Made by a program: the position numbers and the translations under genes | Source of the DNA: Candidatus Stahliibacteriota bacterium | Lineage (GTDB): Bacteria > Hydrothermota > Tepidihabitantia > B3-TA06 | NCBI GenBank assembly: GCA_004375895.1 | Contig: SOJW01000063.1 | Span: forward strand, 1-34,871 | Reading direction: 5' to 3' | DNA length: 34,871 nt | Shown: positions 23,402-29,737 of the stretch, one piece after another | How the letters are laid out: each line of letters begins with the position of its first letter | Position numbering within the stretch: position 1 is the stretch's first letter | The notes under the pieces: model-generated | Database searches by the model: none | What the model saw: only the letters and a program-made list of their open reading frames with translations | Told to the model about the DNA's origin: nothing

Positions 23402-24127
23402 CTACCCCTTCACCCTGAAGCTTTGCTCCACCGCCCGCTCAAGCTCGCTGATGGAGTCGGGCCAGGAGGATATACGAGGTTCATTGCCCAGCTGTTCTTC
23501 TACCTCAGGGGAAAGTCTCTCGTCGTGGAACTCATATGAGGTAGTCAGACAGGTGATGTGGAAATCCCGGCTGTGGGTGACGACAAGGTAGTAAGTAACC
23601 GAGCCGGTGATGTGGAACGAGGCGTCTGCAGAACACGACCACCAGAGTACGCGTTTCCGGCAACCTTCATAATCATCAATGGTTAGGAGCTGGGGATCTC
23701 CCCTCTCGTACGCCACGTTCCTTGCGGTAAGCTCCATGTTGGGATCGGCCAACAGGTAGCTTTCAATGAGAAGGCCCGGCTCAAGCTCGGTATGTACGAA
23801 CCAGCGGACCATCACCACGTTTTGATCAAACGGCCTTCCCTCGTCAGGCAGGCGGGCGTCGTAGTAGTTGACCTGCCCGAATGAGGTGTCGCCCCGGGGC
23901 CAGATATCGGTGTAGTAGGGGATAAAGATCGCATAGGGAATAAGAGAGGTATCCTCGAACGGCCCCAGATTATGAGTACGCCAGAAGGCGGGCTGTTCGT
24001 ACGAGATGTCCGGCCTGAGCAAAGGATGATACTCCTGCCATTGGTTAAACTCCTCGGTTAATTCCGGAAACCCGGGCGGCTGCAAGGGAAGCTCGGCACC
24101 CGCCAGAAGCAAACAGATCAATACCAT
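23402..24127 (-). CDS. Exported protein of the AVEQTFR family, paralog 4
   Basis: A 241-residue member. I start at the ATG at 24127, which gives the signal peptide MVLICLLLAGAELPLQ. An in-frame ATG 69 bases upstream would place the promoter inside the gene and produce a hydrophilic N-terminus. The family blocks are PPGFPELTEEFNQW, DTSLIPYAIFIP, TSFGQVNYYDA, VMVRWFVH, RVLWWSCSAD, GSVTYYLVVTHSRDFHITCL and the end ISELERAVEQSFRVKG. It is separated from the other three by the 20777-23277 pair. It is transcribed away from trmO. Confidence 0.8.
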   Translation of the reverse strand: MVLICLLLAGAELPLQPPGFPELTEEFNQWQEYHPLLRPDISYEQPAFWRTHNLGPFEDTSLIPYAIFIPYYTDIWPRGDTSFGQVNYYDARLPDEGRPFDQNVVMVRWFVHTELEPGLLIESYLLADPNMELTARNVAYERGDPQLLTIDDYEGCRKRVLWWSCSADASFHITGSVTYYLVVTHSRDFHITCLTTSYEFHDERLSPEVEEQLGNEPRISSWPDSISELERAVEQSFRVKG

Positions 24128-24133
24128 CAGTAT

Positions 24134-24162
24134 AGTATATGCCCAGATACTTGTAGGGTCAA
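24134..24162 (-). promoter_or_regulatory. Promoter of AVEQTFR paralog 4 (predicted leaderless)
   Basis: TTGACC (24157-24162), 17-base spacer, TATACT (24134-24139), six bases, ATG on the minus strand. A second TATACT overlaps immediately downstream. Confidence 0.75.
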
Positions 24163-24184
24163 TAGTCAGATGATCGTCAAGCGA

Positions 24185-24212
24185 TTGATTTCTCACCCCG
24201 GCTGATTATTCT
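24185..24212 (+). promoter_or_regulatory. Promoter of the trmO-like gene (predicted leaderless)
   Basis: TTGATT (24185-24190) and TATTCT (24207-24212) with a 16-base spacer, five bases before the ATG at 24218. It is divergent from the paralog 4 promoter. Confidence 0.65.
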
Positions 24213-24217
24213 TTGTC

Positions 24218-24670
24218 ATGAAGAAATCCATTAAGCTAACTCCCATCGGAGTGATCCACTCCCCTTACACCGAACCAGCAGACATCCATCCCTTGCGCTC
24301 CCGGTTTATCAAGGGAAGCATCGAGATATTCCCAGAATACGCGAAAGGTCTCAAGGACATCGATGGCTTCTCCCACATCTACGTGCTCTGGCACTTCCAC
24401 CTATCAGAAAAGGTTGATCTGCTTACTTCCCCTCTCATGGAACCAAAACCTAAACGCGGAACCTTCGCCACCCGGACCCCGCACAGGCCAAACCACATCG
24501 GTTTGACCGTTGTTCGATTGCTCAAACGTGAGCGCAGCATCCTCCACATCAAGGGTGTTGATATGGTGGAAGGCACCCCGGTTTTGGACCTAAAGCCCTA
24601 CACCCGGCGCGACCGCCGCTCACACATACGCCTCGGGTGGCTCGACGAGGTGGAGCGAAGAGAACGCTAA
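24218..24670 (+). CDS. trmO: TrmO/TsaA-family tRNA methyltransferase
   Basis: A 150-residue protein matching the TsaA/UPF0066 fold. This family transfers a methyl group from S-adenosylmethionine to N6-threonylcarbamoyladenosine at position 37 of some tRNAs. Landmarks are PIGVIHSPY at the start, LKDIDGFSHIYVLWHFH, FATRTPHRPNHIGLTVVRLL and the end VEGTPVLDLKPYTRRD, all hallmarks of the family. Length agrees with the shorter archaeal and bacterial members that lack the C-terminal extension of E. coli YaeB. Substrate choice in this shorter type may differ, so the exact reaction is inferred. It starts at an ATG with no ribosome-binding site behind a promoter. Confidence 0.93.
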   Translation: MKKSIKLTPIGVIHSPYTEPADIHPLRSRFIKGSIEIFPEYAKGLKDIDGFSHIYVLWHFHLSEKVDLLTSPLMEPKPKRGTFATRTPHRPNHIGLTVVRLLKRERSILHIKGVDMVEGTPVLDLKPYTRRDRRSHIRLGWLDEVERRER

Positions 24671-24677
24671 ACTCTCC

Positions 24678-24710
24678 TGCGATCTTTTTGCGTCAGCAAA
24701 AAGGAGCATT
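24678..24710 (+). terminator. Palindromic element of the GATCTTTTT/AAAAAGGAGCAT family, copy D; possible trmO terminator
   Basis: TGCGATCTTTTTG and CAAAAAGGAGCA form a stem with T and A runs on both strands, eight bases after the trmO stop. It matches the elements at 6662, 15167 and 23328. Confidence 0.5.
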
Positions 24711-24711
24711 A

Positions 24712-24736
24712 GGGGCAAGGCATGCCTTGCCCCTAC
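24712..24736 (-). repeat. Perfect 22-bp palindrome with GTAG end
   Basis: GGGGCAAGGCA and its exact complement TGCCTTGCCCC form a 22-base palindrome (24712-24733) whose last C begins CTAC. It is a member of the GTAG-hairpin group. Confidence 0.75.
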
Positions 24737-24748
24737 ATTTTTTGAAGT

Positions 24749-24769
24749 GTAGAACGGACTCTCCAGTCC
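24749..24769 (+). repeat. GTAG-hairpin element
   Basis: GTAGAAC is followed by GGACT-CTCC-AGTCC. The loop CTCC is the same as in the element at 9150-9172. Confidence 0.6.
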
Positions 24770-24826
24770 ATTCATAATATAAAAGCACAGGCTGGAGCAG
24801 TCGAATGGGGCACGCTGAGCCTGTGC

Positions 24827-24854
24827 TTGACAACCGTAATAATCGCGGTAGAGT
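24827..24854 (+). promoter_or_regulatory. Promoter of the PAP2 gene (predicted leaderless)
   Basis: TTGACA (24827-24832) and TAGAGT (24849-24854) with a 16-base spacer, six bases before the ATG at 24861. The -10 is imperfect. Confidence 0.6.
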
Positions 24855-24860
24855 GCGGTG

Positions 24861-25706
24861 ATGGCGAATAGTAGAATCCTTATACCCATCTTGATTATCC
24901 CGATGGTGTGTTACGGGTGTTACGGGTGTTATGTCCGTGTGAGCGGAGCGCAAGTTCCTAATAATAATGAAAATGCCCCGGAGGGGTACGGGTGGCAGCG
25001 TGAGGCATTTGACTGGGGGCTGATCCTGGGTATGGCTACCGGAGGTTTCATTTCCAGCAAGGCTGAGCCGTTCTTTGAGAAGCCTTTGATCAACGGGCCG
25101 GGCGACAAGGAGTATCGAGATGAGCAGGTGCCTGACCCCTGGGTATGGGGGGCTAGTATCGCTACGGTGGGACTGGTTGCGCTTCTGCCCAATCAGGACG
25201 GCTGGCTTTCAGATCGCAGTTACCGCCATCTTAAGGGAGCGGCGCAGGCGGCCGCAGCAGGGTTCTTTATCAAGGAGTTTACAAAGGACCTGGTGGGACG
25301 TCCCCGGCCCGACTATTACGACCGCCTTGAGCTTGGGATCGAACTGGATGAAGCGCGCAAGAGCTGGCCATCGGGACACGCCACCCACTTTTTCACCGCG
25401 GCTACCTACCTTAGCCTTTTCACCTGGGACGAGTGGCGCTCGGACGAGCCTCTTACGCTTGCAGCCAAGTCCGGGATAACCGCACTCCTTGCCGCCGGAG
25501 CGGGATGGGTCTGCTGGACGCGTGTTGCCGACAACCGCCACTATCCGGGCGACGTTGCAGCCGGCGCTGTCCTGGGTGCAGGCACCGCGCTCTTCTTCTA
25601 CTCCTGGCAAAACTGGTGGGGAAAGCCGAAGGAGGATGAAAATCCCATCCCATCCTCCATCATCGAGGCCACCCCCTTCTTACTTGGGATAAGATTTAAC
25701 TTCTAG
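24861..25706 (+). CDS. PAP2-family phosphatase, membrane-associated
   Basis: A 281-residue lipid phosphatase of the PAP2 superfamily, acting on lipid phosphates such as undecaprenyl pyrophosphate or phosphatidate at the periplasmic face. All three catalytic motifs are present: K142-x6-R149-P150 (KDLVGRPRP), PSGH at 170-173, and R221-x5-H227-x3-D231 (RVADNRHYPGD). The N-terminus is a signal or anchor (IPILIIPMVCYG), and several hydrophobic helices follow. Residues ~22-44 are encoded by a repeat also found in a spacer (8222-8290), so this part may be a recent insertion. I prefer the ATG at 24861 to the GTG just before it because of the promoter position. The end GIRFNF looks like an outer-membrane C-terminus. 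Confidence 0.92.
   Translation: MANSRILIPILIIPMVCYGCYGCYVRVSGAQVPNNNENAPEGYGWQREAFDWGLILGMATGGFISSKAEPFFEKPLINGPGDKEYRDEQVPDPWVWGASIATVGLVALLPNQDGWLSDRSYRHLKGAAQAAAAGFFIKEFTKDLVGRPRPDYYDRLELGIELDEARKSWPSGHATHFFTAATYLSLFTWDEWRSDEPLTLAAKSGITALLAAGAGWVCWTRVADNRHYPGDVAAGAVLGAGTALFFYSWQNWWGKPKEDENPIPSSIIEATPFLLGIRFNF
24926..24992 (+). repeat. Interspersed repeat inside the PAP2 coding sequence
   Basis: GTGTTATGTCC, GGAGCGCAAGTTCC, AATAATGAAAATGCCCC and GGGGTACGGG match the spacer element at 8222-8290 in the same order. The stretch before it repeats TGTTACGGG in tandem. It keeps the reading frame. Confidence 0.7.
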
Positions 25707-25764
25707 AGCCTGACGACAACAAAAAGCCCGCTCTCAAACGCGAGCTTTAGAATATCAGGATTAT

Positions 25765-25790
25765 GTAGGTTTACCTAGACCTACGTTTTT
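25765..25790 (+). terminator. Terminator of the PAP2 gene
   Basis: GTAGGT pairs with ACCTAC around an eight-base loop, followed by GTTTTT. It lies 59 bases after the stop. The rest of 25707-25994 shows nothing else convincing. Confidence 0.6.
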
Positions 25791-25994
25791 AATGTAAGCG
25801 ACCCCTTCGTGGTTTTCGATAATCTTATAAGCTGGTGTTTCACTCAGAGTAAGGACACAGGCGTGGTGCACGGATTATATTGCGCCCTGAAGTTTTATGT
25901 AATTGTTTAAGATATTTCCGTCTAACAGCGTCGAAAGGACTTGTGGGCGGGGGGTAAGTCTTTATTTCCTCAAGGAGATCTTTCCAATTTGGCA

Positions 25995-26225
25995 TTATTG
26001 TCTTTTGAAGACATCCAGGTTAGATGAATCTGACAAACTGGTTATCCAGCATTTCTTAGAAGGCTCTTCAGGTTCGCACACATACCCCTTTGATGACATC
26101 TCCCTCCGTTTTTCCTCCGAATCAAGCTCCAACTTGCGGAAAACCTCCTCAATCTCACGCATCCGCTCAGGGCTTGGGTAATGCTCAGATCCCCTCTCGG
26201 GTTTTGGTTTGCTTCGACTCTCCAT
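25995..26225 (-). CDS. Small charged hypothetical protein
   Basis: A 76-residue protein that I do not recognise. It is rich in Lys/Arg/Glu and contains a probable amphipathic helix (SPERMREIEEVFRKLELD), with two cysteines in the second half. There is no signal peptide. It is likely real because it has an exact promoter (TTGACA, TATACT, spacer 16, at 26249-26276) and AAAGGAGG six bases before the ATG. It lies between the PAP2 gene and the prophage remnant and could belong to the latter or be a host gene; the sequence does not decide this. Confidence 0.7.
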   Translation of the reverse strand: MESRSKPKPERGSEHYPSPERMREIEEVFRKLELDSEEKRREMSSKGYVCEPEEPSKKCWITSLSDSSNLDVFKRQ

Positions 26226-26248
26226 GCATAGCCTCCTTTAGCTTGTTA

Positions 26249-26276
26249 AGTATAGTTTATAACTAAGGCTTGTCAA
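26249..26276 (-). promoter_or_regulatory. Promoter of the 76-residue protein gene
   Basis: TTGACA (26271-26276) and TATACT (26249-26254), spacer 16, on the minus strand, with a short leader carrying AAAGGAGG. Confidence 0.75.
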
Positions 26277-26325
26277 GGGCACGTGAGTACCCCATCTTCT
26301 CTCAAGACAGGGTACTCACAACATT

Positions 26326-27498
26326 CTATTCTTGTGCAGTTTCTTCCTCAGGTAACCCGAAGATTTCGGCGATGAAGCGTTCGGGGACCCGATAGCCCAT
26401 CTCGGATAAGGTCTTTAGCACTTGTGCGAACTCCGGTGTGCCGCGCGGCGGCAGGTAGTCGACAACGAACTGCGGCGCTGCAACGTTCGGGCCGTAGTTG
26501 AAATCGGTAAGCCAGCGGATTAACGTCGAGTTCATGGTCGTGTGCAGCAACCTTGCGTCGGCTGCGATTATCTCCTGGCGAACCTCCTGATGGGTCTTTG
26601 CTGCTGCATAAGACCCCACCCTGCCAACCTCCTGAGTCAACGTACCGCCCAGCACGGTCTTGGAGATCTCGGCGTTCATGAAGTCTAAAAGCTCGCGGAA
26701 GAAGGAACCCTTCTCGCCCACCTGGATGCTTTCCAGCTCCACCTTCGTGTCGGCAGGCACCGCAGCGACCGAGTCCTGCTGAAGATTGACAAGCGCGGTG
26801 ACCAGGTTTCGCACGTCTGCGTCGGTGAAGTGTGCGGGATAGCGACCGATAACACTCGGGATACCGAACTTCTCTGCCAGCACCATCCAGAACGCCTGAG
26901 CGTGCTTCTTGAAGTACCACGGCCAGTAAAGGGATAAGAGCAGCGGGTTTGCGTAGGGCACGTCGTCCTGAGGCTCGTTTCGATGGCAGATGAACTTTCG
27001 GTCGGGCAGATCCTTGGTCTGGCCGGTCTGGGAATCCATGAGCTTGAGCTCTGCGTTTTTCTCAAGCAGGAACCGCTCAGGGCGACGGGTTCTGAGTGCG
27101 TCCACCCTTACAGCGTCGGCATCTATGCGCCACATGATCTCGGCAACGCTGTGCCCGTAGGGTATGGCCTTGAGAAGATGCGCGAGCGCGTGCTCGAAGT
27201 TGGGGATGGCGGCCAGGGTTTTGCGAGCGAACTCAGCGATCTTTTGTGCCTTTCGTGAGTCGTCCGCCGCCACCACCTCCCAGCTTCGTCCGGCCACGCC
27301 TGCACGGCGCGAGCGGAAGGAGCTCTGGATATGTGGATCCGCCATCATCTCTTCAAACACGTCCCACAATCCGCGTCCCTCGTGGCGTTCGAGAAAGGAG
27401 GGTGTTGATACCGGCATACGGTTCAGGACGTTGGTAAGCCATAACATGGAACCGCCTGCCGCGCTGAATTCCTTCTCGATCGGTTTCAAATCCTTCAT
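26326..27498 (-). CDS. Mu gp29-like portal protein (DUF935)
   Basis: A 390-residue phage structural protein. The portal forms the ring through which DNA enters and leaves the head. The DUF935 pattern is clear: SSFRSRRAGVAGRSWEV near 60-75, KAIPYGHSVAEIMWR, FICHRNEPQDDVPYANPLL, WYFKKHAQAFWMVLAEKFG, DFMNAEISKTVLGGTLT and the closing EVRQEIIAADARLLHTTMNS. It is shorter than the ~510 residues of Mu gp29, mainly at the C-terminus. The ATG has AAGGAG nine bases before it. No terminase or capsid gene accompanies it, which is odd for a live prophage. Confidence 0.9.
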   Translation of the reverse strand: MKDLKPIEKEFSAAGGSMLWLTNVLNRMPVSTPSFLERHEGRGLWDVFEEMMADPHIQSSFRSRRAGVAGRSWEVVAADDSRKAQKIAEFARKTLAAIPNFEHALAHLLKAIPYGHSVAEIMWRIDADAVRVDALRTRRPERFLLEKNAELKLMDSQTGQTKDLPDRKFICHRNEPQDDVPYANPLLLSLYWPWYFKKHAQAFWMVLAEKFGIPSVIGRYPAHFTDADVRNLVTALVNLQQDSVAAVPADTKVELESIQVGEKGSFFRELLDFMNAEISKTVLGGTLTQEVGRVGSYAAAKTHQEVRQEIIAADARLLHTTMNSTLIRWLTDFNYGPNVAAPQFVVDYLPPRGTPEFAQVLKTLSEMGYRVPERFIAEIFGLPEEETAQE

Positions 27499-27556
27499 CT
27501 TGATTGCTCCTTTTCCTTACTCCTCAAGCAAAGACGGAGTCCTTGTTTGGGAGTTG

Positions 27557-27889
27557 TCATACGTTCGGTAGCGAAAGTACATAGGTCTCCAGGTCTTCCG
27601 GGTTTATGCGGTAGCGGCCCCTTATGAGCTCCGCCTTCAGTTTACGCTCGTGTATCAAGCGCAGCACGGTGGACTGCGAGCATGCCAGTATCTTCGCCGC
27701 TTCAGAGATCGAGAGCTTGCGTTCCAGCTTTTCCTTCTTTAAAAGCATTCGTTCAACCTCTTCGGCGCTTATGCGAATGTTGCCGCGCAGCTTGACGGCT
27801 TTCAGGCGTCCCTCGTAGATCGCCGCGTATATCGAATAGGGGTGGCAGTGCAGGATCGCAGCCGCCTCTCGGATACCCAAAAGATGCAT
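27557..27889 (-). CDS. Double excisionase-type helix-turn-helix protein
   Basis: A 110-residue protein built from two repeats of an excisionase/MerR-like winged helix (HTH_17 type), at residues 3-46 (GIREAAAILHCHPYSIYAAI) and 60-104 (SISEAAKILACSQSTVLRLI). Each ends in a beta-hairpin with RI(S/N) and an acidic E-rich helix. It probably binds DNA, as an excisionase or as a small terminase-like subunit given its place just before the portal gene. Two bases separate its start from the upstream stop, so it is translated in the prophage operon. Confidence 0.85.
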   Translation of the reverse strand: MHLLGIREAAAILHCHPYSIYAAIYEGRLKAVKLRGNIRISAEEVERMLLKKEKLERKLSISEAAKILACSQSTVLRLIHERKLKAELIRGRYRINPEDLETYVLSLPNV

Positions 27890-27891
27890 GA

Positions 27892-28236
27892 CTACTCAAG
27901 CGAGGCTCCCTCTTGGGATGAGGCCTCGCTTTCCTTTGAATCTTGTGGTTCTTGCCTCGATGATGGGTAAGGTAGATCCTGGAGTTCGGACGCGGCCTTG
28001 CCCTGTATGGCGATTGCGTCGATCAGCACCGCGTAGTTTTTTAGATGCAGGATCTGGGCCTCAAGCTCTGCGGCTTGCGCCGAAAGAACGCTCGTCTCGG
28101 CATAAACATCGGCGACTTTAGAGAAGGCAAGGCTATATCCTGCGATAAAGGCCGCCGCCCCTGTGGCCCCAATCAGAAGCACCACAGAGGCGATGGTTGA
28201 TACCTTTACGATGATCGGCGCCCGTCCCTTTGGCAT
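27892..28236 (-). CDS. Single-pass membrane protein with periplasmic coiled coil (spanin-like)
   Basis: A 114-residue protein. A membrane segment at about residues 9-30 (VSTIASVVLLIGATGAAAF) is followed by a probable coiled coil (AETSVLSAQAAELEAQILHL) and a Gln/Ser/Glu-rich end. Position after a holin-like gene and topology suit an inner-membrane spanin (Rz-type) used in phage lysis. This is inferred from layout, not homology. I start at the ATG at 28236, two bases after the upstream stop, instead of an in-frame ATG 39 bases earlier that overlaps the preceding gene. Confidence 0.65.
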   Translation of the reverse strand: MPKGRAPIIVKVSTIASVVLLIGATGAAAFIAGYSLAFSKVADVYAETSVLSAQAAELEAQILHLKNYAVLIDAIAIQGKAASELQDLPYPSSRQEPQDSKESEASSQEGASLE

Positions 28237-28238
28237 GG

Positions 28239-28544
28239 TTATCTCTTTCGTCCCAGGGTGCGTGCTGCTTTCCACAGGCCTGCGGCTATCCCGCCTGAGA
28301 AAAGCCCTTGCACGAGCGCCGCAATCAGGGGAATAACCTGTTCAACCATACCCGCCTGGGCCAAAAGAAGCTGGATAAGATACAGAAGCGCTCCGAGGGC
28401 CACACCAACCCCAAGGGCTAAAGCGGTGTTTACCCAGCCCTGGGTCTTAAGCCAAACCTTTAGCTTGGCAACTATAGCGGCAACGATCACGCTGCCCAAG
28501 AGGGTTACTCCAAACAGGTTAACTGTTAGTTCTTCACCCCACAT
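28239..28544 (-). CDS. Small membrane protein, holin-like
   Basis: A 101-residue protein with three hydrophobic segments (about 8-27, 38-62 and 70-92) and a basic C-terminus (RTLGRKR), the profile of a class I holin. Its place among Gam and spanin-like genes agrees. AGGAGG lies four bases before the ATG. The start lies inside the end of the upstream gene, so translation is coupled. The family is not certain. Confidence 0.65.
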   Translation of the reverse strand: MWGEELTVNLFGVTLLGSVIVAAIVAKLKVWLKTQGWVNTALALGVGVALGALLYLIQLLLAQAGMVEQVIPLIAALVQGLFSGGIAAGLWKAARTLGRKR

Positions 28545-29110
28545 TGTTCCTCCTTTTTTTGATCTTTACTCTGTTCCTCAGGCCGCCGCCCCATAAGGAG
28601 CACCGTCCTTTGGAACCCCTGCAGTCTTTCCGCAAGCCACAGGATCATCTCCTGCGCCTCTGCGCTTCGGTGTATTATTTGCCTTGCCGGATCGGCCAGG
28701 TTCATCCACCATGTCTCGAAGCGCTGGGCCAGCACGTCCAGGTCAAGCAGGAACTCAAGCAGACCACGGCTCATATACTCGTCAATAGAATAGCTTTCTA
28801 ATACAGGCGGAAAGGGCTTTTCACCCCCTCCTTTATCCTCCCCCATCAAGGGGGAGGATACATCTCTCTCGCCCTTCTCCTTCTGCAGGTGGGAGGCGCG
28901 ATGAGCCTTTACGCAGCGCATCCTGTTCTCGTTCCAGCGTGTGAGGCGCTCCAGATATGGAAGGACGGCAAAGCAGTCATGGCAGCGAGCCGGGGACATC
29001 AGCCGCTTGCGCCTCGTGCAGTAGAAGCTCTGACGGGAGATGATTGAGTCGCGCTCGCGTCGTTTGGCCTCGATTTGGGCCGCTACCTCTGCCACGCTGC
29101 GTTCCTTCAT
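28526..29110 (-). CDS. Phage-associated protein with four-cysteine motif
   Basis: A 194-residue protein that I do not recognise by name. The first 60 residues hold Cys29, Cys41, Cys44 and Cys66 by my count (SFYCTRRKRLMSPARCHDCF and later RMRC), a likely zinc site. The rest is helical (SRGLLEFLLDLDVLAQRFET). Residues around SSPLMGEDKGGGE are encoded by a palindromic spacer repeat (28837-28860) that also occurs at 30410-30433, so part of the coding sequence seems to be an inserted repeat. It overlaps Gam by four bases (ATGA) and the holin-like gene by 19. Confidence 0.7.
   Translation of the reverse strand: MKERSVAEVAAQIEAKRRERDSIISRQSFYCTRRKRLMSPARCHDCFAVLPYLERLTRWNENRMRCVKAHRASHLQKEKGERDVSSPLMGEDKGGGEKPFPPVLESYSIDEYMSRGLLEFLLDLDVLAQRFETWWMNLADPARQIIHRSAEAQEMILWLAERLQGFQRTVLLMGRRPEEQSKDQKKEEQCGVKN
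28837..28860. repeat. CCTCCCCC-A/GTCA-GGGGGAGG palindrome inside a phage gene
   Basis: CCTCCCCC and GGGGGAGG flank ATCAA. Close relatives lie at 30410-30433 and, with shorter arms, near 30455-30487. It is in frame here. Confidence 0.75.
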
Positions 29111-29574
29111 TTTTTCGCCTTTGGAGCCGCGTAGAAGGTCTCGCGCGTGACGCGCTTGACCCCCACGCTCCGCAGCGTCTCGGCATCCAGCCTGCGCAAC
29201 GCCTGGCGGTCAATCTCCTGCCTTATGCGGATGCAGTCGCCAAGCCCCCTTTGTGCAAGCCTTCGCAGTGTTGTCTTGGGCCTTGAGATCTCAAGCCTCG
29301 TTAGGAACCTCAGCCCTATCCGGCCTCTAGGCAGCGTCCGCGACCTTAAACCATCTGCGTTCTCTCTGAAGAAACGCTCTAGCTCCTGCCTGATGTCGGC
29401 AATCTCGGACAGGAGCTCAACGCTTTCTTCCCCCACCCTCTCTTCGATCGCCGAGATTCGTTCATCAGCCCTTGCTCTCATCCGCCCCAGACGCCCTTGG
29501 AGCCTGGCGATCCGGGCCAGCACCTGGTTCGCGTCCCGCCAGCAACAGAGGTTCTTGATCGCTTCTTTCTTCAT
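29107..29574 (-). CDS. gam: Phage Mu Gam-like host-nuclease inhibitor
   Basis: A 155-residue DNA-end-binding protein of the Mu Gam family, which shields linear phage DNA from exonucleases and is related to Ku. A long coiled coil covers residues ~14-65 (RIARLQGRLGRMRARADERI). The family core follows: RTLPRGRIGLRF, KTTLRRLAQRGLGDCIRIRQE and the closing VGVKRVTRETFYAAP. I place the start at the second of two adjacent ATGs (29574), which has AGGGGG five bases before it. It is the first gene of the leftward prophage operon and lies under a strong promoter overlapped by operators. Confidence 0.88.
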   Translation of the reverse strand: MKKEAIKNLCCWRDANQVLARIARLQGRLGRMRARADERISAIEERVGEESVELLSEIADIRQELERFFRENADGLRSRTLPRGRIGLRFLTRLEISRPKTTLRRLAQRGLGDCIRIRQEIDRQALRRLDAETLRSVGVKRVTRETFYAAPKAKK

Positions 29575-29613
29575 CATTACCCCCTTGACATAGGGAGTTT
29601 TATGTGTAAAATC

Positions 29614-29668
29614 ACCCAAATGGATTCAGTCATCGGTGTGATTATAACCCAAATGGGTGCGATGTCAA
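29614..29668 (-). promoter_or_regulatory. Prophage operon promoter with overlapping operators
   Basis: TTGACA (29663-29668) and TATAAT (29641-29646) with a 16-base spacer face left. The spacer contains ACCCAAATGGGT (29647-29658). A second site, ACCCAAATGGAT, lies at 29614-29625, and a third related one (CCAATCGGGTGA, opposite strand) at 29691-29702. Repressor bound here would block the promoter. Confidence 0.8.
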
Positions 29669-29737
29669 GGTCTTTTGAGGCAATCTGTAGCCAATCGGGT
29701 GACTTATGAGCCTTTCCACAGAAGGCTGGGGATAACT

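Noticed and set aside
24129-24196. Longer N-terminus for AVEQTFR paralog 4
   Set aside because: It would include the promoter as coding sequence and lose the signal peptide; the other paralogs start right after their promoters.
24620-24953. Two leftward frames between trmO and PAP2
   Set aside because: They cover the hairpin repeats, the PAP2 promoter and the repeat in its N-terminus; no ribosome site or domain.
29578-29619. Upstream start for the Gam gene
   Set aside because: The extra residues would overlap an operator, and the ribosome-binding site lies before the later ATG.
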